From the NCBI GenBank assembly GCA_026005015.1, contig BPKG01000001.1, positions 687,501 to 751,500 on the forward strand: 64,000 nt of DNA, given 5' to 3'. Source of the DNA: Burkholderiales bacterium. Lineage in GTDB: Bacteria; Pseudomonadota; Gammaproteobacteria; Burkholderiales; UBA6910. The notes beneath the pieces were generated by a model. That model did not search any database, had not been told where the DNA came from, and was given only the letters and a program-made list of their open reading frames with translations. A program made the translations under genes and the position numbers. Shown here one piece after another: positions 56,650-64,000 of this stretch; the first letter of the stretch is position 1, and each line of letters begins with the position of its first letter.

Positions 56650-57249
56650 TCAAAACGATCCGCGGCGCGGGAGTCCGGAAAGCTCGCCGGACACTTCCGG
56701 TTGCCATCGAACCCGGTGCCCCAGTGGCACCGGAATCGCCAAAACGTCCGCGAGCGACCGACCCGCGAGATGGGTCAGTACCACCCGGATCGGCCCGCCG
56801 TGGGTGACGATCAACACCCGCTCGCCGCGGCAGCGCGAAACCAGCTCAAGCCACGCGGTCAGCACCCGGTCCCGGAACGCGTGTACCGACTCGCCCCCCG
56901 GCGGCGGATGGGCCACCGGATCGCGCCAGAAGCGTTGCAGCGCCTGCGGGTCCTCGCCCATCAGCGCCTCCGCAGTGCGCCCTTCCCAGGCGCCGAAATC
57001 GATCTCCCGCCACCGCTCATCCACCGTGAGCACCACGACCTGCCGCCTCACCAGCGCCCGGGCGAAGTCCGCGCAGCGGGCGAGGGGCGAGGTCACGATC
57101 CGGTCCCAGGGTCCTTGCCCTTCCACCGCCGCTTCCATCTGCTGCCAGCCGGCAGCCGTGAGCGGGTCATCGGCGCTTCCCCGATAGCGAGCCCCACCCT
57201 CCGCCTCCCCGTGGCGGAGCAGGTCGATCCATCCCGTTCCAGGCCTCAC
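56650..57249 (-). CDS. cobC: Alpha-ribazole phosphatase, histidine phosphatase family
   Basis: Histidine-phosphatase-fold enzyme of 199 residues with the phospho-His motif LLRHGEAEG, the strand motif FGAWEGR and THGGPIRV. In this operon its job is removing the phosphate of alpha-ribazole or cobalamin 5'-phosphate. The GTG start overlaps the cobT stop as GTGA; no ATG is in frame nearby. The role is from context; members also act on other phosphates. Confidence 0.88.
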   Translation of the reverse strand: MRPGTGWIDLLRHGEAEGGARYRGSADDPLTAAGWQQMEAAVEGQGPWDRIVTSPLARCADFARALVRRQVVVLTVDERWREIDFGAWEGRTAEALMGEDPQALQRFWRDPVAHPPPGGESVHAFRDRVLTAWLELVSRCRGERVLIVTHGGPIRVVLTHLAGRSLADVLAIPVPLGHRVRWQPEVSGELSGLPRRGSF

Positions 57250-58301
57250 CGGGCCTTCTCCGAAACGCCCGCCTCGGTGAAGGTGGCCATCTCGGCATGC
57301 AGGGCGCAGGCCAGCCGCAGCAGCGGCACCGCCACCGCCGCCCCGCTCCCCTCCCCGAGGCGCATGCCCAGGTGGAGGATCGGCTCGGCCGCCAGCGCCT
57401 GGAGGAGGCGCCCATGGCCGGGCTCGGCGGAGGCATGGGCGAAGAGCAGCCATTCTGCGGCGCCCGGGCAGCGGCGCACCGCCACGAGGGCCGCACAGGA
57501 GGCAATGAAGCCGTCCACCAGCGCCGGCAGCCCCGCCTGGGCGCAGGCCACGTAGGCGCCGGCAAGGGCCGCGATCTCGAAGCCGCCCACGCAACGCAGG
57601 GCTTCCAGGGGATCGGTGAGCCCGGCACGATGGAGCGCCAGGGCCCGCCGCACCACATCCGCCTTGCGCACGACGCCGGCCGCGTCGAGCCCTGTGCCCG
57701 GGCCGGCCAGGCGCTCGGGCGCCTCGTCGAGGAGCGCGCAGGCGAGGGCCGTGGCGGCGGTGGTGTTGGCGATGCCCATCTCGCCGCCGATGAAAAGTTC
57801 CATACCCGCTTCCCGGGCCCGCAGCGCGGCGGTACGGCCCGCGTCCAAGGCGATTGCGAGCTGGGCGGCGGACATGGCGGGCTGCCGGCAGAAGTTGGCG
57901 GTCCCCGCACCAACCCGGCAGGAGACAACGCCGGGAAGCGTTCCCGGATCCCGCGCTGTGCCCACGTCCACCACTTCCAGCTCGGCGTCCAGGCGCCGCG
58001 CCAGCACCGAAATGGCCGCGCCGCCCCGGGCGAAGTTGCGCAACATCTCCACCGTCACCGCCTGGGGAAAGGCGGACACGCCCTCCTCGGCCACCCCGTG
58101 GTCCGCGGCGAACACCACGATGCGCACCCGCTCGAGCGAGGGCCGCTCCCGCCCCTGCAGGCCCGCCAGGCGCACGGCGAGCTCCTCCAGGCGCCCCAGG
58201 GCGCCAGGAGGCTTGGTGAGGCGGGACTGGCGCGCCCGCGCCGCTTCTTGAGCGCCGCGATCCACCGGCGCAGCCGGAGCGTCGATCCATGACGATGACA
58301 T
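57246..58301 (-). CDS. cobT: Nicotinate-nucleotide--dimethylbenzimidazole phosphoribosyltransferase
   Basis: Makes alpha-ribazole phosphate from nicotinate mononucleotide and dimethylbenzimidazole for the lower ligand of cobalamin. The 351-residue protein has [30 protein letters not shown] and the C-terminal catalytic-Glu segment [15 protein letters not shown] at 58301 (MSSSWID) was chosen. It overlaps cobC and follows cobU by 76 nt. Confidence 0.95.
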   Translation of the reverse strand: MSSSWIDAPAAPVDRGAQEAARARQSRLTKPPGALGRLEELAVRLAGLQGRERPSLERVRIVVFAADHGVAEEGVSAFPQAVTVEMLRNFARGGAAISVLARRLDAELEVVDVGTARDPGTLPGVVSCRVGAGTANFCRQPAMSAAQLAIALDAGRTAALRAREAGMELFIGGEMGIANTTAATALACALLDEAPERLAGPGTGLDAAGVVRKADVVRRALALHRAGLTDPLEALRCVGGFEIAALAGAYVACAQAGLPALVDGFIASCAALVAVRRCPGAAEWLLFAHASAEPGHGRLLQALAAEPILHLGMRLGEGSGAAVAVPLLRLACALHAEMATFTEAGVSEKAR

Positions 58302-58377
58302 GTGTCGATTCCTCGTCAAAGGGGATCTCGAAAACGATATCGGGAACCCCATCGGTGAGCCTCAGGCACGGCTCGCC

Positions 58378-58899
58378 TCACGGCGCCGGCCCTTTCAGCG
58401 TGAGCGGCAGCCCCGCCGCGGTGAGGATCACCCGGTCGCAGAGGGCGGCGAGGCGCTGGTGCAATACCCCCGCTTCGTCGCAATAGCGCCGGGACAGGGC
58501 ATCGACCGGGATCACCCCCAGGCCGGTCTCGTTGCTCACGAGAATCACATGGCCCGGAAGCCCGGGCAGCGCGGCGAGGAGTGCTTCGCGCTCCCGGGCG
58601 AGCGTCTCCGCTTCGGCGCTGCAGAGCAGGTGGGTGAGCCACAGGGTGAGGCACTCCACCAGCAGGCAGCGATCCGGCCGGGCATGGGCGAGTAGCGCCT
58701 GGGCGAGCCGCATGGGTTCCTCCACTGTCACCCACTCCGCGGGCCGCCGCCGGCGGTGCTCTTCGATGCGCCGGCCCATCTCCTCGTCCCCCGCCGTGGC
58801 GGTGGCGACGTAGATCACCTGGAGCCCGCTCTCCTGCGCCAGCCCCTCCGCCAGCCGGCTCTTGCCCGAGCGCACGCCGCCGAGGATCAGCGTCTTCAC
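58378..58899 (-). CDS. cobU: Adenosylcobinamide kinase/guanylyltransferase
   Basis: Bifunctional enzyme that phosphorylates and then guanylates adenosylcobinamide. The 173-residue protein starts with the P-loop [12 protein letters not shown], followed by [17 protein letters not shown] and [11 protein letters not shown], all CobU/CobP features. GTG at 58899 overlaps the cobQ stop as GTGA, so the upstream longer frame is not used. Confidence 0.95.
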   Translation of the reverse strand: MKTLILGGVRSGKSRLAEGLAQESGLQVIYVATATAGDEEMGRRIEEHRRRRPAEWVTVEEPMRLAQALLAHARPDRCLLVECLTLWLTHLLCSAEAETLAREREALLAALPGLPGHVILVSNETGLGVIPVDALSRRYCDEAGVLHQRLAALCDRVILTAAGLPLTLKGPAP

Positions 58900-60392
58900 T
58901 TGGCCGCCGCCTCGGTTGCGGTCGCTGCGCTCGTACCGGAGCCCAGGCCGAGGATCTCCAGGACCCGTGCCATGTCCAGGTGTTCTTCGCACGCGTCCGC
59001 CAGCCGGTCGAGGGCCGTCTCCCGCAGGGCGGAGTAATCGGGCGTCTCGGGCGCTTGCATACCTGCCCAGGCAAGCAAGGCGTCGCAGGCCGGGCGCGAC
59101 TCGAACAGGCCGTGGAGGTAAGTGCCGAGAATCTGGCCGTCCTCCGAGATGGCCCCGTCATGACGGCCGTCCAGACGCACCAGCGGCCGCGCGAGGGCTG
59201 CGCCCCGGCTCACGCCGCAGTGGATCTCGTAGCCGGTCACGGGCGCCTCGCCCAAGACCAGTGTCCCGTGCACGTTGGCGAGCCGCTTTTCCAGCTCGAG
59301 CACCGTGTCCATCTCCAGGAGCCCGAGCCCCGGGCTCACGCCGGGCGGCCCTTCCAAACCCAGGGGATCGGACACCGCCCGGCCCAGCATCTGGAAGCCG
59401 CCGCAGATGCCGATGAGCTTGCCGCCGTAGCGCAGATGGCGCTGGATCGCCCGCTCCCAGCCGTTCGCCCGCAGCCATGCCAAGTCCGAGCGCACACTCT
59501 TACTCCCGGGCAGGATGACAAGATCCGCCGGCGGCACCGCCTCGCCGGCGCCCACGAAGCGCACCTGCACCTGGGGATGGAGCCGCAACGGATCGAAATC
59601 CGTGTGGTTGCTGATGCGGGGAAAGACCGGCACCACCACCTTGAGCGCGCCTGTGTCCTTGGTGGGCTGGGAATCATCGATCGCGTCCTCGGCTTCCAGG
59701 TGTAGCCCATGCAGGTACGGGAGCACTCCCAGCACCGGGCGGGCGGTACGGCCTTCCAGCCAATGGAGGCCGGGCTCCAGCAGCTTGAGATCGCCGCGGA
59801 AGCGGTTGATCACCCATCCCCGCACCCGCGCCCGCTCCGACGGAGAAAGCAGCTCAAGCGTGCCCACCAGGTGGGCGAACACGCCGCCCCGGTCGATGTC
59901 GGCCACGAGAAGCACCGGACAGTCCACCGCCTCGGCGAAGCCCATGTTGGCAATGTCGTTGTCCCGCAGGTTGATCTCGGCGGGGCTCCCCGCCCCTTCC
60001 ACCAGCACCACCTCGTATTGCGCCGCCAGACGACGGAACGATTCCAGCACCGCCGCCCGAGCCCGGGCCTTGTAGGCGTGATAGCCCAGGGCGTCCATGG
60101 TGCCGACGGCGCGCCCCTGGACGATCACCTGAGCGCCCACGTCCGTGTTGGGCTTGAGGAGCACCGGGTTCATGTCGGTAGTGGGGGCGACGCCCGCGGC
60201 CTGGGCCTGCACCGCCTGGGCCCGGCCGATCTCGCCCCCGTCCACGGCGACGGCGCTGTTCAGCGCCATGTTCTGGGGCTTGAACGGCGCCACCCGTACC
60301 CCGCGCCGGGCGAGGGTCCGGCACAAGCCCGCCACCAGGGTGCTCTTGCCCGCGTCCGAGGTGGTGCCCTGGATCATCAGCGTATGCGCCAT
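58896..60392 (-). CDS. cobQ: Cobyric acid synthase (glutamine-hydrolysing)
   Basis: ATP-dependent amidotransferase adding four amide groups to adenosylcobyrinic acid a,c-diamide. The 498 residues include the N-terminal P-loop [34 protein letters not shown] in the synthase domain, and a class I glutaminase domain with catalytic Cys in [13 protein letters not shown]. It lies 151 nt after btuF, separated by a short repeat element. Confidence 0.96.
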   Translation of the reverse strand: MAHTLMIQGTTSDAGKSTLVAGLCRTLARRGVRVAPFKPQNMALNSAVAVDGGEIGRAQAVQAQAAGVAPTTDMNPVLLKPNTDVGAQVIVQGRAVGTMDALGYHAYKARARAAVLESFRRLAAQYEVVLVEGAGSPAEINLRDNDIANMGFAEAVDCPVLLVADIDRGGVFAHLVGTLELLSPSERARVRGWVINRFRGDLKLLEPGLHWLEGRTARPVLGVLPYLHGLHLEAEDAIDDSQPTKDTGALKVVVPVFPRISNHTDFDPLRLHPQVQVRFVGAGEAVPPADLVILPGSKSVRSDLAWLRANGWERAIQRHLRYGGKLIGICGGFQMLGRAVSDPLGLEGPPGVSPGLGLLEMDTVLELEKRLANVHGTLVLGEAPVTGYEIHCGVSRGAALARPLVRLDGRHDGAISEDGQILGTYLHGLFESRPACDALLAWAGMQAPETPDYSALRETALDRLADACEEHLDMARVLEILGLGSGTSAATATEAAAK

Positions 60393-60418
60393 GACGTCAT
60401 CCTGTGGTTTCCGTTTTG

Positions 60419-60490
60419 GTAGGGTGCGCCTCGGCGCACCGTCCTGCCGGCGGCTGATCGGTGCGTTTCGCTGCGCTCAACACACCCTAC
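60419..60490. repeat. Palindromic intergenic repeat between btuF and cobQ
   Basis: GTAGGGTG (60419-60426) and CACCCTAC (60483-60490) are perfect inverted ends. Inside are the hairpin GGTGCGCCTCGGCGCACC and GGTGCGTTTCGCTGCGCTCA. This resembles a repeat class common in betaproteobacterial intergenic regions. It may reduce read-through between the genes. Confidence 0.65.
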
Positions 60491-60543
60491 AGCTTTGCGT
60501 TTCGATTTTTTTCTGTGGTTAAGAAATCTCGGCCCCCGGGCTA

Positions 60544-61461
60544 TCACTTCCGCGCGTGGGCGCTGCGGCTGCGCACCGCATCCAGGGCCTGGCACAGCCG
60601 CTCGGCGCCGTCCAGGATGCGAGGCGTGGGCCGCTGCAGGAGATCGGAAGGCACGAACACCAGGTTGCCCTGCTTCACCGCCTCGATCTGGGGCCAGCGT
60701 CGCCAGCCTTCCAGCCACTCCGGGTAGGCTTCCCCCATGCCCCCGGCCACGATCACCTGGGGGTTGGCGACCAGTACCGACTCCACGTTGAGCACGGGCG
60801 TGAGGGTGTGGACCGAAGCGAACACGTTGGTCCCACCGCACAGCTCGATCACGCGGCTGATGAGATGCTCCCCGTTCACGGTCATGAGGGGCCTGTCCCA
60901 GATCTGGTAGAAGACCGAGACCCTGGGCTCGCCCCCGTAGCGGGATTGGAGCCGGCGCCAGCGGTCGCGGAAAGCGCCTGCCGCCTTCTGCGCTTGCACC
61001 CCGGTCCCCGCCAAGGCTCCCAGGCGCTCGAGGTTGGTCGCCACCTGCTCGAAGGTGCGGATCTCGGTCACGTAAAGGGTCAGCTTCAGGTCGCGGAGCT
61101 GTCCTAGCACCCGCGGGTCGTTGCCGCTCGCCCAGCCCACTGCCAGGTCCGGCGCGAGGGCTAGGATGCGCTCCGCGTCCGGCGAGACGTAGCTCCCCAC
61201 TTGGGGAATCTTCTTCGCTTCGGGAGGATAGTCGCTCCACTGCACGGCGCCCACCACGGAGCGCCCGGCACCGGCCGCGAACAGCAGCTCGGTGGCGTGG
61301 GGCGCGAGGCTCACGATGCGCCGCGCCGGCTGCACCAGCCGCACCTCGTTCCCCTCGTCGTCGCGCACCACGATCTCGGCTTGGGCGGCCGCCGCGAAAA
61401 GCCAGGCGAGCAGGGCCCATCGCCAGCGCCGCAGAATCCCCACGCCGCTCTTTCCCGTCAT
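60544..61461 (-). CDS. btuF: Periplasmic cobalamin-binding protein BtuF
   Basis: Substrate-binding protein of a vitamin B12 or corrinoid ABC importer. The 305-residue protein has a signal peptide (WALLAWLFAAAAQA) and the BtuF-type fold: RRIVSLAPHATELLFAAGAG and VVGAVQWSDYPPEAK at the first lobe and ERLCQALDAVRSR at the C-terminus. The related BtuC and BtuD genes are not visible and may lie upstream. ATG at 61461 overlaps the cobD stop; an upstream start is possible. Confidence 0.88.
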   Translation of the reverse strand: MTGKSGVGILRRWRWALLAWLFAAAAQAEIVVRDDEGNEVRLVQPARRIVSLAPHATELLFAAGAGRSVVGAVQWSDYPPEAKKIPQVGSYVSPDAERILALAPDLAVGWASGNDPRVLGQLRDLKLTLYVTEIRTFEQVATNLERLGALAGTGVQAQKAAGAFRDRWRRLQSRYGGEPRVSVFYQIWDRPLMTVNGEHLISRVIELCGGTNVFASVHTLTPVLNVESVLVANPQVIVAGGMGEAYPEWLEGWRRWPQIEAVKQGNLVFVPSDLLQRPTPRILDGAERLCQALDAVRSRSAHARK

Positions 61462-62471
61462 CTCGCCGCCCGTTCGAGACGGGGCGCGGCGCGCGCCCAT
61501 TCATCCAACGCGTGCGCGAGGCGCTCCCATTGGCCGCCGCCAGCCGGAAGCCCGAAGCGCAGTCCTGGTGGATCGGTGAACGCGCGCACGAGAATGCCTC
61601 GCACGGCGAAGAATTCCTGCGCTTCGGAGGCGCGGGGCGTCTTCACCCACTGGAACAGGGCGGTGCCTCCAGTAGGCGCAAGGCCCGAAGCGGTGAGCAG
61701 TCGAGCCAGCCGCCCGCTCGCCGCGAACAGCGCCCGGCGCGTCTTCTGCTGCCAGCCGGTGTCGGCCAGCGCCGCGGCGGCCACGTACCGGGAAACGTTG
61801 GCCACCGCCCAGGGACCCATCGCTTCCTCCAGCCTCGTCAGGAGCGTGGATTCACCCAGCACGAAGCCTACTCGAATGCCGGCGAGGCCGAAGAATTTTC
61901 CCAGCGATCGCAGCACCACTAGACCCGGCCAAAGGTTTACCGATGCGAGGCTTTCCTGGGGCGTCGCGTCCATGAACGCCTCGTCCACCACCAGCCAGCC
62001 GCCGCGGGCCGCCAGTTCTTTGCGCCACGCGAGGAGAGTCTCGCGGTTGAACCGCTCGCCGGTGGGATTGTTGGGGTTCGCCAGTACCAACACGTCCACC
62101 GGCGGCACGCCGGCGCGTAAATCGGCTGCCGAGACGCCGGTCACGTCATGCCCCGCCGCGGCCCAGGCCCAGCGATGTTCGCCGTAGCCCGGCTCCAGCA
62201 GCGCGACGCGTCCCGGAGGGCGCAGCCGCGGCAGCGCTTGGATCGCCGCCTGGGTGCCGGCCACGGGCAGCAGGGAAGACGCGCCGTAATAGGCCCGGGC
62301 CGCCTCTTCCAGACCGTCCTCCGCTTCCGGCAGTCGCAGCCACCGCTCCGCCGGCACCGGGGGCACGGGCCAGCCGTGCGGGTTGATACCGGTGGAAAGG
62401 TCGATCCACTGCTGCAGCGGAATACTGTAGCGCTGTGCTGCCCGGCGTACCTGGCCGCCATGCTCAAGCAC
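61458..62471 (-). CDS. cobD: Threonine-phosphate decarboxylase
   Basis: PLP enzyme that makes (R)-1-aminopropan-2-ol O-phosphate, the linker of the nucleotide loop. The 337-residue protein begins with [17 protein letters not shown] and has the aminotransferase fold I motifs [22 protein letters not shown] and the PLP lysine in [15 protein letters not shown]. The gene name follows the Salmonella system (CobC in Pseudomonas). GTG at 62471 is the start, overlapping cbiB by 8 nt. Confidence 0.9.
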   Translation of the reverse strand: MLEHGGQVRRAAQRYSIPLQQWIDLSTGINPHGWPVPPVPAERWLRLPEAEDGLEEAARAYYGASSLLPVAGTQAAIQALPRLRPPGRVALLEPGYGEHRWAWAAAGHDVTGVSAADLRAGVPPVDVLVLANPNNPTGERFNRETLLAWRKELAARGGWLVVDEAFMDATPQESLASVNLWPGLVVLRSLGKFFGLAGIRVGFVLGESTLLTRLEEAMGPWAVANVSRYVAAAALADTGWQQKTRRALFAASGRLARLLTASGLAPTGGTALFQWVKTPRASEAQEFFAVRGILVRAFTDPPGLRFGLPAGGGQWERLAHALDEWARAAPRLERAAR

Positions 62472-63390
62472 TGATCAATGCTCCTGTCATTAAGACGCAC
62501 AACCACAGCCAGGTACCGCGCCGGACCAGGGCCGTCGCTCGTGCAATGTCGGCTACGCCGGGAGCTTTTCCTTCACCCAAAGCCGGGCGCATTTTCAGCG
62601 CCCCGTGGTATCGGGCCGGGCCGCCCAGCTTCACCCCCAATGCACCCGCCCCAGCGGCCATGACCGGGCCCGCGTTGACGCTCTCCCACGCGGCCCCCTG
62701 GGCCCGCCAGCAGCGGATCGCCCCTTCGAACCGGCCGAGGGCGGCGTAGGTAAGGGCCGTCAGGCGCGCCGGCAGGTAATTGAGCCCATCGTCCAGCCGC
62801 GCCGCCGCCCAACCGAAGTGGAGGTAGCGAGGCGTGCGGTAGCCCCACAGGGCATCGAGGGTGTTGGCCAGGCGGTACAGGACCACGCCGGGCACCCCAG
62901 CCAGGGCGTACCAGAACAGGGCGCCGAAGACGGCGTCGTTGCCGTTCTCCAGCACCGACTCCACCGCTCCCCGTGCCACGTCCTCGGGCGCCATCGCCCC
63001 CGTGTCCCGGCTCACCATGTCCCCGACCCGCCGGCGCGCCTCCTCCAACGCCCCTGCCTCCAAGGAATCGGCCACCCGCCGGGCGTGCTCCTCCAGGCTT
63101 CTCCCGCCGAGGGCGAGATAGAGAGCCGCGGTCTCCATGGCTACACTGATCCAGGATCCCTGAGCCGCTACCCACCATGCCGCGGTGACGAAGGGCAGGA
63201 CCGCGAGCGCCAGCGCCGCCACGCCGCGCCAGCGCCGCGACGAGGGCGTGGCGTCTGCACTGCCGTAGAGGGCACGTTCGATGCCGCTGGCCAGCCGCCC
63301 GAACCCCACCAGCGGATGGAAGCGCCGCGGCTCCCCCAGCAGGCGATCCAGCAACACCGCGGTGAGGGCGACCAGGGCCGTCTGCATCAC
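62464..63390 (-). CDS. cbiB: Adenosylcobinamide-phosphate synthase
   Basis: Membrane enzyme attaching aminopropanol phosphate to adenosylcobyric acid. The 308-residue protein has [20 protein letters not shown] at the start, [20 protein letters not shown] and [20 protein letters not shown], with hydrophobic helices between. GTG at 63390 overlaps the cobO stop as GTGA; an ATG lies next to it. The pathway order cobO, cbiB, cobD is preserved. Confidence 0.94.
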   Translation of the reverse strand: MMQTALVALTAVLLDRLLGEPRRFHPLVGFGRLASGIERALYGSADATPSSRRWRGVAALALAVLPFVTAAWWVAAQGSWISVAMETAALYLALGGRSLEEHARRVADSLEAGALEEARRRVGDMVSRDTGAMAPEDVARGAVESVLENGNDAVFGALFWYALAGVPGVVLYRLANTLDALWGYRTPRYLHFGWAAARLDDGLNYLPARLTALTYAALGRFEGAIRCWRAQGAAWESVNAGPVMAAGAGALGVKLGGPARYHGALKMRPALGEGKAPGVADIARATALVRRGTWLWLCVLMTGALISA

Positions 63391-64000
63391 AGCTCGATGC
63401 CCCTCTGGGCCCTGACCCCGGCCTCGAAGGCGTGCTTCACCGACCGCATCTCGGTCACGGTGTCGGCCGCGGCGATGAGCTCGGGCTTCGCCCCGCGGCC
63501 GGTGATGACCACGTGCTGCCTGGGCGGGCGCGCCTCAAGTGCCGCAATGATCTCTTCCACCGGCAGATAGCCGTACTTGAGCACGATGTTCAGCTCGTCC
63601 AATAGCACGAGCTGGTAGGACGGATCTCCGAGCATGGCTCGGGCCTTCTCCCACGCGGCCCGGGCGGCGCGGATGTCCCGCTCGCGGTCCTGGGTCTCCC
63701 AGGTGTAGCCCTCGCCCATCACGTGGTAATCCACTTCGGGGAAGCGGCGGAAGAAGGCTTCCTCGCCAGTGGCGAAGCGGCCCTTCACGAACTGCACGAT
63801 GCCCACCCGCATGCCGTGGCCCAGGGCCCGGGCCACCATGCCGAAGCCCGAGCTGGACTTGCCCTTGCCGTTGCCGGTGACAACCACCACGACGCCACGG
63901 TCCTCGCCGGCCTTCGCGATCTTCGCGTCCACCACCGCTTTCTTGCGCGCCATGCGCTGGCGATGGCGCTCATCGAGATCCAGTTTCTCGCCGCTTTCCC
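63387..64000 (-). CDS. cobO: Cob(I)yrinic acid a,c-diamide adenosyltransferase (5' end outside window)
   Basis: Adds the adenosyl group to the cobalt of corrinoids (BtuR/CobO type). The P-loop [15 protein letters not shown], then [23 protein letters not shown] and [12 protein letters not shown] are the family motifs. The frame stays open to the right edge and reads [15 protein letters not shown] before the in-frame ATG at 63953, matching the usual longer CobO N-terminus, so the true start lies beyond the window. It is the first visible gene of the cobalamin operon. Confidence 0.94.
   Translation of the reverse strand, partial: ESGEKLDLDERHRQRMARKKAVVDAKIAKAGEDRGVVVVVTGNGKGKSSSGFGMVARALGHGMRVGIVQFVKGRFATGEEAFFRRFPEVDYHVMGEGYTWETQDRERDIRAARAAWEKARAMLGDPSYQLVLLDELNIVLKYGYLPVEEIIAALEARPPRQHVVITGRGAKPELIAAADTVTEMRSVKHAFEAGVRAQRGIEL

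Overview
The window reads as one stretch of a GC-rich proteobacterial chromosome, most likely a betaproteobacterium. This rests on gene content: DUF3422 and DUF6352 proteins, a GlrR-type sigma-54 regulator, a SUF operon headed by an Rrf2 regulator, and aerobic homogentisate catabolism. Genes are dense and mostly housekeeping or catabolic, and stop and start codons often overlap as ATGA or GTGA. No phage, insertion sequence, CRISPR array or replication origin was seen. One tRNA gene (Arg, anticodon CCT) lies near 44.4 kb.

Layout. 0-4.5 kb: SUF iron-sulfur assembly operon on the minus strand (Rrf2 regulator, sufB, sufC, sufD, sufS cut by the left edge) with a palindromic operator over its -10 box. 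4.7-7.7 kb: an alpha/beta hydrolase, a PAS-PAS-degenerate GGDEF protein and a DUF1992 protein. 7.8-11.9 kb: a sulfur-handling cluster of metallo-beta-lactamase-rhodanese, ArsR-rhodanese regulator with operator, fatty acid hydroxylase family protein, VTT membrane protein-rhodanese fusion and DsrE-like protein. 12-18.6 kb: acyl-CoA dehydrogenase plus MaoC hydratase, an HDO-fold diiron enzyme with a palindrome upstream, then hpd-hmgA-fahA-maiA, the route from 4-hydroxyphenylpyruvate to fumarate and acetoacetate. 18.8-25.4 kb: 2-oxoacid dehydrogenase E1 alpha, E1 beta and E2 without E3, a Pcm methyltransferase whose apparent signal peptide is encoded by an intergenic repeat, and a membrane-embedded spermidine-synthase-like protein. 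25.4-35.8 kb: antiporter, SAF-domain oxidoreductase, AhpD-like protein, gabD, an atypical SDR, mlaA, htpX, an EamA permease and two conserved unknowns.

36-38.2 kb: glrR followed by two GlrR-like enhancer sites, a good sigma-54 promoter and a secreted EF-hand/BON protein ending at a clear terminator. 38.3-43.6 kb: five consecutive genes (polX, a DksA-like gene, a universal stress protein, a TerC transporter and a sensor kinase) all interrupted by single-base frameshifts while their neighbours are intact; this is either local sequence error or a decaying block. 43.6-55.5 kb: the partner response regulator, the tRNA, a rhomboid protease, a five-gene run (GCS2-type ligase, M14 deacylase, hydrolase-like protein, TlpA thioredoxin, ferredoxin-NADP reductase), an MFS permease with a small coupled ORF, a D-lactate dehydrogenase/aldolase pair and DUF3422. 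55.5-64 kb: a cobalamin nucleotide-loop and salvage operon on the minus strand (cobO, cbiB, cobD, btuF, cobQ, cobU, cobT, cobC, cobS), with a degraded, possibly CbiZ-like remnant at its end.

The observations most worth following are the rhodanese-rich cluster with its ArsR-rhodanese sensor, the orphan GlrR circuit, the c-di-GMP-receptor-like degenerate GGDEF protein, the HDO enzyme beside tyrosine catabolism, the repeat-derived signal peptide, and the cluster of frameshifts.
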